This document shows positions 52,562 to 60,822 of a DNA stretch of 64,000 nt, piece by piece. The stretch lies in assembly GCF_001424105.1 (NCBI RefSeq), contig NZ_LMQH01000006.1, forward strand, positions 3,906-67,905, given 5' to 3'. This DNA is from Chryseobacterium sp. Leaf394 (GTDB taxonomy: Bacteria > Bacteroidota > Bacteroidia > Flavobacteriales > Weeksellaceae). A program made the translations under genes and the position numbers. How positions within the stretch are numbered: the first letter of the stretch is position 1; each line of letters opens with the position of its first letter. The notes under the pieces are model-generated. The model saw only the letters and a program-made list of their open reading frames with translations, made no database searches and was not told the origin of the DNA.

Positions 52562-52666
52562 AAAATTACTACCCTGAAATTTAGTATTAAGTATATGAAT
52601 AATCTGGTGGGAGGAAATCACCCGTATGATGTGAGTTATCTGGCGCTGGATGTGGTTTTTAAGTAA
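52562..52666 (+). pseudogene. Relic of a DUF2490 gene 3' end
   Basis: An in-frame run of about 34 codons before TAA (52664-52666) encodes KFSIKYMNNLVGGNHPYD and onwards to LALDVVFK. The intact DUF2490 protein has TFDIGYMNNLVGGNHPYD and ends LALDMVFSGKKKK. The DNA match is strongest over 52593-52662. The relic begins ten bases after the TlpA-like stop. Nothing of the upstream 215 codons remains. Confidence 0.8.
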
Positions 52667-52702
52667 ATAAAATTAATAATTTTGTAATGAAAAAACTTCT
52701 AA

Positions 52703-53152
52703 ATGTTAGAGATAAATAAAAATAATTACTACAAATATAAAGCAATTTTAGAAGTGCTTTGGGAGTTTAATTCAAGTTTGATGGGTATTGAATTTTCTGA
52801 TGAAATATCTCCTATAAAAATACTTACCAAATGGGAAACTGAAAGTAGTGTACGAGCACATAAAGCATTAAAAGTAGGATTAATGGATAATTTAAGTCAA
52901 ATAAAATATTTGACAAAAGGTCAAACAGAAGCCTTAAATAGTAAACTAATAGCTAACAATCTTCCTAAAATTGAAATATTAACTGCAGAAATCAATAATA
53001 TCATTTTTAAAATTTTAAAAAGAAATAAAATAAAAGATTTTTGCGAGTACAATATTTTAATAGAAGTATTAAACGATACAGAATCTGAAATTGGCAATGA
53101 TGATCGAACCAAATTAGAAAAAATTATTAATTCGTTTCTTGAAAAATCTTAG
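52703..53152 (+). CDS. Hypothetical 149-residue protein
   Basis: I do not recognise this soluble, mainly helical protein (ILKRNKIKDFCEYNILIEVL, TKLEKIINSFLEK). It has no signal peptide. It is rich in Lys, Ile, Asn and Glu and strongly AT-rich, like the small genes at 1-3.3 kb. It follows the DUF2490 relic by 36 bases. An orphan immunity or accessory protein is possible but unsupported by any motif. Confidence 0.62.
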   Translation: MLEINKNNYYKYKAILEVLWEFNSSLMGIEFSDEISPIKILTKWETESSVRAHKALKVGLMDNLSQIKYLTKGQTEALNSKLIANNLPKIEILTAEINNIIFKILKRNKIKDFCEYNILIEVLNDTESEIGNDDRTKLEKIINSFLEKS

Positions 53153-53217
53153 AAAAAACAGAATTTACTGCTTAAAAAAACAATTTTAAGTCTTAATTTT
53201 TCTCTTTACGGCAAACC

Positions 53218-53283
53218 ATTTTGTGATTACCCCTTTTATTTCTAAATTGCATTATCTCCCGAAAAAGAGAGTGATCACAAAAT
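53218..53283. promoter_or_regulatory. Spaced inverted repeat before the DUF4011 gene
   Basis: ATTTTGTGAT (53218-53227) is the exact reverse complement of ATCACAAAAT (53274-53283), with TGATCA embedded in the right arm. The right arm ends six bases before the start codon at 53290. It could be a regulator site that overlaps the translation start, or a hairpin sequestering it. Confidence 0.4.
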
Positions 53284-53289
53284 ACATTT

Positions 53290-56200
53290 ATGAATCAGAT
53301 TATTCCGTTTGACTTACAGATACAGCACAGCCCTTATTTCAACTATACTTTTTGCCTGAACCAATATCCTTTTCTACAGAGCATTGCCTTCAGAGACGTG
53401 ACTGAGGATTTTGAAAACCTCAATCTTCAGATCAGTTCTTCATTAGGTTTGTTTGAAAAATACGATGTTTATATCGATAAAATTAAGGCGAATGCGCTGT
53501 ATAAAATCTCCCTTTTCAACTTTGTTTTTAATAATAATTTGCTGAAGAGACTGACGGAAAAAGATTTAGATCAGATTAAAATTCAGGTTTTTAAAGACGG
53601 TGAATCTATTTTTGAAAAGAGTTTCAGCATAGAAGTTTTGCCGATGGATTATTTTGGTGGACTGCAGTCGTATCCGCAACTTCTGGCCTCTTACGTTCTT
53701 TCCAACAACACTTCTTTGTATAAACTGAAAGCGGATGCCATTGATATTTTAGCGAGAAATAAACTCACGCCGTCGTTTGAGGGCTATCAGCAGAAAAGTA
53801 AGGAAAGAGTTTTACAAATGGTTTCGGCGATTTATAAATCTATTCAAAATCTGGATTTGATTTACAGCTCAATGCCGCCAAGCTTTGAAAAGAACGGACA
53901 AAGAATCAGGCTTGTAGACACCGTTTTGGAAACAAAATTCGGGAACTGCATTGATATTTCACTGCTTTTCGCAGCGTGTCTGGAGGCGATTGATCTCAAT
54001 CCGATCATCGTTGTAACGGAAGGTCATGCCTTTGTTGGAGTCTGGTTGGATGATCATCGTTTCGACGGAATCGTCAATTTTGATCAGGCGGCGATTTCCA
54101 AAAGAATTGCTTCGGGAATTAAAGAAATTGCTTTAATCGAATCAACCAGTTTATGCAGAGGGACTCAAATTTCATTCAAAGATGCCATGAACTCTGCGGA
54201 GACCCAGCTGATGGATTCATCGAAATTTCTGTTGTCACTGGATATTAAAAACGCAAGATCAGCAGGAATCTCTCCGCTCCCACTTCTTAAAAATGAAACA
54301 ATTCAGAGTCAGGATTTCAGTTCAATTCCACATTCAACTGAGCTCGATCAGGATTTTAATTTGGGAACGCAGTACGACGATCTCGAGCTGACCGATTTTT
54401 CAAATTTAACCAAACAGAAAGTCTGGGAAAGAAAACTGCTCGATCTTTCGCTCAGAAACAATCTTCTGAATCTTCGCTTTACCAAAAGTATGCTTCAGCT
54501 GATTGACACGAAAATAAATGTGCTCGAAGACAGCTTAGCAGACGGAAAATCATTCACGATTCATTCCGATAACAATCAGGCGGTGCTGAGAAAATACAGT
54601 CTGTACGGCGAACCTCTGCATCAATCGCAACCGCTTTTCAAACTGGCGGAAGATGAGTTCAAATACAACCGACTTTTAACGTATTATCATCAGGACGACC
54701 TCGACAATATTCTCACGAACCTTTACCGAAGCGCCAAACTTGCCGAAGAAGAAAACGGAAAAAGTACACTCTATCTGGGAATCGGATTGCTGAAATGGTT
54801 TGAACCTAAAAATAAAGACATTCCGAGGCTCGCTCCTATTTTATTAATTCCCGTGGAACTGTCGCGGAAGTCAGTGAATTCTAAATTTACGCTTCGAAGC
54901 CGTGAGGAGGAAACCATGATCAACATTACGCTGCTTGAATATTTAAAACAGGAATTCAAACTCAACATCAACAGCCTCGAAAATCTTCCGATGGACGAAT
55001 CGGGAGTTGATGTTCCGAAAGTTTTGGCGATTATCCGAAATGCCGTTCTCAATCTTGAAGGTTGGGATGTTCTGGAGCAGTTGGTTTTGGGTATTTTTTC
55101 TTTCAATAAATTGATTCTTTGGCAGGATATTTCAAAGTATTCAGAAGAAATTCAGAAATCTTCGATTGTAAAAAGTCTGATCGACGGCCGCCTGACCGGA
55201 ACTTTGGAAAGCGTGGAAAATGATGTGGAAAGTCTGGAAAACATCTCTGCTTCTGAATTGGTTTTGCCGATTTCAACGGACAATTCTCAGTTGAATGCCG
55301 TAAAAAATGCCAACCTCAACAAAAGTTTCATTCTCCACGGGCCTCCCGGAACCGGAAAATCACAGACGATTACCAACATCATCGCCGACGCTTTGTCGAA
55401 TGATAAAAAAGTGCTTTTCGTGGCTGCCAAAAAAGCCGCTTTGGATGTGGTTCACAACCGTCTGGAAAATATTGGTCTGGGCGCATTCTGTCTCGAACTG
55501 CATTCCAATAAATCGAAGAAATCGGATGTTCTGAAACAGTTTGAAAGAACACTGGAAGTTCCGAAATATAAAATCAACGCTGATTATCACGAAGAGGCAA
55601 AACGCCTTGACGAGCGCAGAAAAGAACTCGGAAAATATGTGAATGATCTGCATCAGAAATTCCCGATTGGCTGGAGTTTATTTGATACGATTGCCTTTCT
55701 GGAAACCAATCACGTAAAAGCAGACGAACGTTTTCACATCAATTTTCCTCTGGAAAGTGCTGATGTTTTCAACTGGAATCAGTGGAAAGACTGGTTGATT
55801 CCATTCGCTTCGATTGTGCAAAAGGTTGGGCAGCCTTCGCTTCATTCTTTGCGACCGATCAAAACATCGAGCCATCAGTTTGAAAATAAAAACCTGATTC
55901 TGTCGGCAATTTCTCAGTTTAATGAAAAGAAAAATGCGGCTACGCAGATTAAAATACTGTTTCAGCTCGAGGAAGTTTCGAATGCGGATAGTGTGGAACT
56001 ACTTGAGTTTTTAAAAGATAATCCGGTAAAATCAGGGTTGATTGATCTGGTTTTTAATGAAGGTCAGCTGAATTTATTTAAAAACTGGATGGCGCAACAG
56101 ACGCAGTTTCAACAAACTGAAAGTCAAATCACTTCCAATTTTAATTCTTCCATCTTAAATATTGATTTTGCTTCATTAAAACTGTTGTGGAATCAGGCGA

Positions 56201-58983
56201 AACATACCTGGTTTATTCCAAAATGGTTTAAACAGAGGAAAGTCAAGCAACAGCTGAACGGTTACGCCAAATCAGGAATAGAATCTGATGTGCAGATTGA
56301 CGGACTTTTTGAGAAGCTTGAAAATTATCAGCAGCTTAAAAATCAACTTTCCAATCTCCATTACAACGCGCTTTCACCGGTGACGAATCTTTATTTTAAT
56401 GGAAGTGCATTTGATATTTCGGCGATTGAAAAAGATTTAAAAACCATTGAAAATGCGAAAGATTTAGCCCAAAAAATATCCATCAGAAATTTCCCGGAAT
56501 GGCTGAAAGATTTTTCTTTAAAACAGAATAACAGTCAGAACATTTCTGAAAATGTTGAAAAGCTGAAAGAGCTCCACGATGCCGAAAATAATCTCTTGGA
56601 ATATGTAGAAGAAATTCCTGGCGATGCTGATCTGCAGACCGTTGTTCAGAATATTAATCAGCTGGAAGACTGGATTAATTTTAATGGCTTAAAAGAGAAA
56701 GCGAAGGATTTGAACCTCACCTGGTTCATCGATTTCCTTGAAAAAGGCTGGCTTGACACGGAATCTTTGGAACTCGAATTTGAAAAAATCATTCATCTGA
56801 ATTTATTCATTAAAACCATTTACAGCTCGGGAACTTTGAACGGTTTTGATGCCAATATTTATGAATCTCAGATTCAGCAGTATAAAAATCTGCATAAAGA
56901 ATTTACTGAACTGACGAAAAACCAGCTGACGATGAAGCTCAGCGACCGCATCCCGAATTTTTCTCAGGAAGCCGTTCAGAGCTCAGAAATCGGGATTTTG
57001 CAGAAAGCAATCCGGAACAAAGGTAGAGGTTTATCCATCAGAAAATTATTTGACCAGATTCCAACTTTAATCCCGCGGCTGAAACCGTGTATGTTGATGA
57101 GTCCGATTTCGGTAGCGCAGTATTTTGATGTGAATGAAGAGCATTTTGATCTGGTAATTTTCGATGAAGCGTCGCAGTTGCCGACTTCTGAGGCAGTAAG
57201 TGCTTTGGCAAGGGCAAAACAGGCGATTATTGTGGGCGACCCGAAGCAGATGCCGCCCACGAGTTTCTTTGCTTCCCAAAAAGTGGATGAAGAAAATTTT
57301 GAGCTCGAAGATCTGGAAAGTATTCTCGATGACTGTCTCGCACTTTCAATTCCTTCGAATTATCTGTTGCGACATTACCGAAGTAAGCATGAAAGTTTAA
57401 TTTCGTTCTCGAATGCTCATTTTTATGACAATAAACTCCTCACCTTCCCGTCTCCGGATGATTTAAACCGAAAAGTAACGTTTGAATTTATTGACGGATT
57501 TTACGACAAAGGAAAAACAAGAACCAACAAAAATGAGGCGGAAGCGATTATAGAATACATCCGGATTCATCTCGAAAATAAAAATAAAAAATCGATTGGA
57601 GTGGTAACTTTCAGTCAGACTCAGCAAGGTTTAATAGAAGATTTGCTGCAGAAATTATTTCAGGAAAATCCGCATTTGGAAGAGTTTACCATCAATTCTG
57701 AAGAACCTATTTTCATTAAAAATCTTGAAAATGTACAGGGTGATGAAAGAGATATTATTCTCTTTTCGATTGGCTACGGTCCCGATGAAGACGGAAAAGT
57801 TTCTATGAATTTCGGCCCGCTCAACCGCGATGGTGGCTGGAGAAGACTGAATGTTGCTGTGACAAGAGCACGCTACGAAATGAAAGTTTTTTCTTCGTTA
57901 AAAGGCGACCAGATCGACATGAACAGAACGGGTTCGGAAGGCGTTTTGGGATTAAAAAACTTCCTGAATTTTTCTGAAAAAGGTTTAGTGTATCAAAATT
58001 CAAATCAAACCGTCAGTCAACAGAAACTGATGGTGAATTCTATTGCGAAAACCCTTGAAGAGCACGGTTTGAAAATCAAAACCAACATCGGAACTTCAGA
58101 ATATAAAATCGACATCGGAATAATCGATCCTGAAAACGAAAGCGAATATCTTCTGGCGATTTTGTTAGACAGTGAGAATTATTTTAATATCCACACCACC
58201 AATGACCGCGAATTGCTTGTGCCGAATGTACTGAAAGGTTTGGGCTGGAATGTTTTCAGAATCTGGACATTGGACTGGATTAAGAATAAGGAGAAAATTA
58301 TTGAAAGAATTGAGGCTGAACTGGAAAAAATCAAAACGCAGGTTAAAGAAAAAAAGGAAGAAATCACCGAACTGAAAACTTCTGAAAAAGTCTATCTGAG
58401 CGAAGTTTCGGAAGCGGAAAAGCCTACTAAAATAATTCCGTACGTTGCGGCGGATTTAAGTCCTGCAGTCAATGCCAACTCGGAATCGATTTATTATTTT
58501 GAAAACAGACCAATTCTTTTAAGTCAGATTAAAACCATTATTGATACGGAATCACCAATCAGCCAGAATGCTTTGTTCAGAAAGATTCTCAAGCTTTGGA
58601 ATACGTCAAGAGCTGGCGGAAAACTGAATACCTATCTGTTGGAAACTTTAGCTACCATTCCGAACATTCAAACTACGGAAAGTTATCAGAAATTTTACTG
58701 GAGTGAAAATTCACAGCCTCAAAAACTTGATTTTTACAGAGATAATTCCACGGAAAAAAGGCTGATCGACGAGATCGCGCCTGAAGAAATTTCTGTGGCG
58801 ATGATGGAACTGATGCATTCGAGTTTGAGTCTGAATAAAGAAGAATTAGTGCGTGCGGTTTGCAAGACTTTTGGTTTTTCGAAAGTGGGCTCACAGATTG
58901 ATGCGGTGGTGAAGTTTTGTGTGGAAGATCTGATTGAGAAAGGGATGCTGAAGGAGGTTGACGGGAGAATTGTTTTGGGGTGA
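53290..58983 (+). CDS. DUF4011/DUF3320 helicase-nuclease, giant
   Basis: This 1897-residue cytoplasmic protein combines several domains. A transglutaminase-like segment has C220 (GNCIDIS), H246 (EGHAFVGVW) and D254/D255. DUF4011 begins near W379 (WERKLLDLSLRNNLLNLR). A superfamily 1 helicase core has Walker A GPPGTGKS (684-691), Walker B with D1292-E1293 (FDEASQ) and motif VI RRLNVAVTRAR (1518-1528); a long helical insert separates Walker A from B. A nuclease-like segment follows with D1608 (YKIDIGIID), D1627 (ILLDSE) and LGWNVFRIWTLDW; the usual Lys/Glu of PD-(D/E)XK sites is not obvious. DUF3320 closes the chain. Such proteins recur in anti-phage islands. Here no partner gene is adjacent. 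Confidence 0.9.
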   Translation: MNQIIPFDLQIQHSPYFNYTFCLNQYPFLQSIAFRDVTEDFENLNLQISSSLGLFEKYDVYIDKIKANALYKISLFNFVFNNNLLKRLTEKDLDQIKIQVFKDGESIFEKSFSIEVLPMDYFGGLQSYPQLLASYVLSNNTSLYKLKADAIDILARNKLTPSFEGYQQKSKERVLQMVSAIYKSIQNLDLIYSSMPPSFEKNGQRIRLVDTVLETKFGNCIDISLLFAACLEAIDLNPIIVVTEGHAFVGVWLDDHRFDGIVNFDQAAISKRIASGIKEIALIESTSLCRGTQISFKDAMNSAETQLMDSSKFLLSLDIKNARSAGISPLPLLKNETIQSQDFSSIPHSTELDQDFNLGTQYDDLELTDFSNLTKQKVWERKLLDLSLRNNLLNLRFTKSMLQLIDTKINVLEDSLADGKSFTIHSDNNQAVLRKYSLYGEPLHQSQPLFKLAEDEFKYNRLLTYYHQDDLDNILTNLYRSAKLAEEENGKSTLYLGIGLLKWFEPKNKDIPRLAPILLIPVELSRKSVNSKFTLRSREEETMINITLLEYLKQEFKLNINSLENLPMDESGVDVPKVLAIIRNAVLNLEGWDVLEQLVLGIFSFNKLILWQDISKYSEEIQKSSIVKSLIDGRLTGTLESVENDVESLENISASELVLPISTDNSQLNAVKNANLNKSFILHGPPGTGKSQTITNIIADALSNDKKVLFVAAKKAALDVVHNRLENIGLGAFCLELHSNKSKKSDVLKQFERTLEVPKYKINADYHEEAKRLDERRKELGKYVNDLHQKFPIGWSLFDTIAFLETNHVKADERFHINFPLESADVFNWNQWKDWLIPFASIVQKVGQPSLHSLRPIKTSSHQFENKNLILSAISQFNEKKNAATQIKILFQLEEVSNADSVELLEFLKDNPVKSGLIDLVFNEGQLNLFKNWMAQQTQFQQTESQITSNFNSSILNIDFASLKLLWNQAKHTWFIPKWFKQRKVKQQLNGYAKSGIESDVQIDGLFEKLENYQQLKNQLSNLHYNALSPVTNLYFNGSAFDISAIEKDLKTIENAKDLAQKISIRNFPEWLKDFSLKQNNSQNISENVEKLKELHDAENNLLEYVEEIPGDADLQTVVQNINQLEDWINFNGLKEKAKDLNLTWFIDFLEKGWLDTESLELEFEKIIHLNLFIKTIYSSGTLNGFDANIYESQIQQYKNLHKEFTELTKNQLTMKLSDRIPNFSQEAVQSSEIGILQKAIRNKGRGLSIRKLFDQIPTLIPRLKPCMLMSPISVAQYFDVNEEHFDLVIFDEASQLPTSEAVSALARAKQAIIVGDPKQMPPTSFFASQKVDEENFELEDLESILDDCLALSIPSNYLLRHYRSKHESLISFSNAHFYDNKLLTFPSPDDLNRKVTFEFIDGFYDKGKTRTNKNEAEAIIEYIRIHLENKNKKSIGVVTFSQTQQGLIEDLLQKLFQENPHLEEFTINSEEPIFIKNLENVQGDERDIILFSIGYGPDEDGKVSMNFGPLNRDGGWRRLNVAVTRARYEMKVFSSLKGDQIDMNRTGSEGVLGLKNFLNFSEKGLVYQNSNQTVSQQKLMVNSIAKTLEEHGLKIKTNIGTSEYKIDIGIIDPENESEYLLAILLDSENYFNIHTTNDRELLVPNVLKGLGWNVFRIWTLDWIKNKEKIIERIEAELEKIKTQVKEKKEEITELKTSEKVYLSEVSEAEKPTKIIPYVAADLSPAVNANSESIYYFENRPILLSQIKTIIDTESPISQNALFRKILKLWNTSRAGGKLNTYLLETLATIPNIQTTESYQKFYWSENSQPQKLDFYRDNSTEKRLIDEIAPEEISVAMMELMHSSLSLNKEELVRAVCKTFGFSKVGSQIDAVVKFCVEDLIEKGMLKEVDGRIVLG

Positions 58984-59051
58984 TAGATTTGCTCACATTA
59001 TAATTTAAAAATAGAATTTTCCTGCTTCCAATAATTTAAAATATATCTAAA

Positions 59052-59765
59052 ATGACAAAAACTTATAAAATTCTTATTATTATTTTTTCGATTATCAGCT
59101 GTACTCAAAAAACACAGCAACCTTGCGATGATTCTTTTATCAGAGCTAATAATTACGTCTTAGCGTCTGATTTTGAAAATGCTAAGAAGGAATTTGAAAA
59201 ATCGATAAAAGCTGATTCAAAAAACGCAAATGCATTTTATGGACTTGGTTATACTTACAGTGTCGAAGGAAAATATGAAAAGGCAATAGAAAACTACACA
59301 AAAGCAATTGAAATAGATGCAAAATTCAAATTAGCACTCTTTGGTCGAGGTTCTATCTATTACGTTGTTGGAGACTACGACAATTCCGAAAAGGATTTTA
59401 GAGAAGTCACAGAATTAATGCCCAATTTCTCAATGGGCTATCTATACTTAGGGAATATAAAATCTCAGAAAGCAGATTTTGAATCGGCACTAATATACTT
59501 CGATAAGGCATTAATTTATGATAAAAAAAATTCTACAACATATTATTCAAAAGCAATTTGTCAATCTTATTTAAATAAGCCATTGGATGCAATATCTTCG
59601 CTAAAAAAGTCTATTGAAATCAATCCAAAATATGGAATGGCATATTTTTATAAAGCAACTTTTGAGCACCAACTGAATTTGAATGATGAGGCTTGTAAAG
59701 ACTTTAAAATGGCAGAAAAATTAGGAATTACAACGCAAAACAGCATTGCAGAATTTTGTAAATAA
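59052..59765 (+). CDS. TPR repeat lipoprotein
   Basis: Signal peptide II with IISC gives lipidated C17. The mature 220 residues hold about five tetratricopeptide repeats, for example FYGLGYTYSVEGKYEKAIEN, LALFGRGSIYYVVGDYDNSE and GYLYLGNIKSQKADFESALI. It is probably a scaffold in the periplasm. The TonB-C-like gene begins six bases later, so the two are co-transcribed. Partner proteins are unknown. Confidence 0.87.
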   Translation: MTKTYKILIIIFSIISCTQKTQQPCDDSFIRANNYVLASDFENAKKEFEKSIKADSKNANAFYGLGYTYSVEGKYEKAIENYTKAIEIDAKFKLALFGRGSIYYVVGDYDNSEKDFREVTELMPNFSMGYLYLGNIKSQKADFESALIYFDKALIYDKKNSTTYYSKAICQSYLNKPLDAISSLKKSIEINPKYGMAYFYKATFEHQLNLNDEACKDFKMAEKLGITTQNSIAEFCK

Positions 59766-59771
59766 TAAAAA

Positions 59772-60197
59772 ATGAAAAAAGCATTATCACTTTTAGCCCT
59801 CTCAATATTCTCCATCAGTTTTTCACAAAAAATATCACACCGCTACCAATCTTCCCAACCGCAGGATCAATCCGTTCCGCCACCGCCGAGGGTAACTTTT
59901 CCTGCACAATTTCCGGATGGAAACAAGGCATTTTTGAAGAAGATTGACCAGAATATCAACAAAAATAATCTGAAAAATGCAGGTAGTAATTTAAGTACTG
60001 AGATCATTTTAAAGATAGACCAAGAGGGTAACGTTCTTAATATTTCTACCTACGGAAAAAATGAAATTTTTAATAAAGAAGTAAAAGCCGCCGCCACAAA
60101 ATCGACTCAGGATATAAAATGGACTGCCGGAAAAAACAATCAGGGACAGAAAGTGATAGATATTGTGAAGATTCCGTATCGTTTTAAAAAATTGTAA
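59772..60197 (+). CDS. TonB C-terminal-like small exported protein
   Basis: The 141-residue protein has a signal peptide ending ISFS-QK, a proline-rich stretch VPPPPRVTFPAQFPDG and a C-terminal domain resembling the TonB C-terminal fold (ILKIDQEGNVLNISTYGKNE, IVKIPYRFKKL). It lacks the N-terminal anchor of true TonB, so it does not couple to ExbBD directly. It is co-transcribed with the TPR lipoprotein. Function is unknown. Confidence 0.75.
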   Translation: MKKALSLLALSIFSISFSQKISHRYQSSQPQDQSVPPPPRVTFPAQFPDGNKAFLKKIDQNINKNNLKNAGSNLSTEIILKIDQEGNVLNISTYGKNEIFNKEVKAAATKSTQDIKWTAGKNNQGQKVIDIVKIPYRFKKL

Positions 60198-60204
60198 ATT
60201 CTCA

Positions 60205-60375
60205 GAGCCTATTTAAAAATGATTAAAAAACAAATTTTCAAGTCATTTTTTTCCCCCAACCCTAAAGGGTGGAAAAATGCCTTGAAAATTTCATCAAAAT
60301 TAACTCCTATGTCATCCTGAGCTTGTCGAAGGAAGGGTCGGAGCAAATTAATTCTGATGAAATTTAAACAGGCTC
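60205..60375. repeat. MITE-like element with 13-base terminal inverted repeats
   Basis: GAGCCTATTTAAA (60205-60217) matches the reverse complement of TTTAAACAGGCTC (60363-60375) at 12 of 13 bases. Inside are TTTCATCAAAATTAA pairing with TTAATTCTGATGAAA and a GTCATCCTGAGCTTGTCGAA repeat. It is 171 bases and non-coding, so it would need a transposase in trans if mobile. Confidence 0.65.
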
Positions 60376-60462
60376 TTAATCATAAATTATTTTTCATAAA
60401 AATCACAAACAGGAGAAAATCAGTCCAGATTTTTCTTACCTTAGTTTCACAAATAGTCATCG

Positions 60463-60780
60463 ATGAAACAATTTTTACAAATTATATTTCTGGTTAGCTG
60501 CCATTTTATGTTTGCACAAAACCAGGCATTGGAAAACCAGCTTAAAATAGATTCTGCCGCAACGGCTTCGCAGAGAGACACTGCAAAAACTGAATCAAAC
60601 AATATTAAAAGCAAAATGATTTTACCTGAAAAAAAATCAGAGCCAATGAAATCTGTTGCCGAACATGATTTTGATCTTGAAATCAGAGCAATTCTCGATT
60701 ACAGACTTAACCGTGTTTTAAGGGAGGACCTTTTTTGTCTTATTTGTGAAACCGAATCTGATAAAGGTCAACTTGCTTGA
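60463..60780 (+). CDS. Small exported hypothetical protein
   Basis: This 105-residue product has a signal peptide ending FMFA-QN and a charged, probably disordered middle followed by a short helix and a late LFCLICETE with two Cys. I do not recognise it. It may be a small secreted protein or a gene shortened by a frameshift; the abrupt end makes truncation possible. It is convergent to the metallophosphatase with a 42-base gap. Confidence 0.5.
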   Translation: MKQFLQIIFLVSCHFMFAQNQALENQLKIDSAATASQRDTAKTESNNIKSKMILPEKKSEPMKSVAEHDFDLEIRAILDYRLNRVLREDLFCLICETESDKGQLA

Positions 60781-60822
60781 TTTTATGAAACTTATGAAAA
60801 AAGAAATTATACGAAGAAATAA

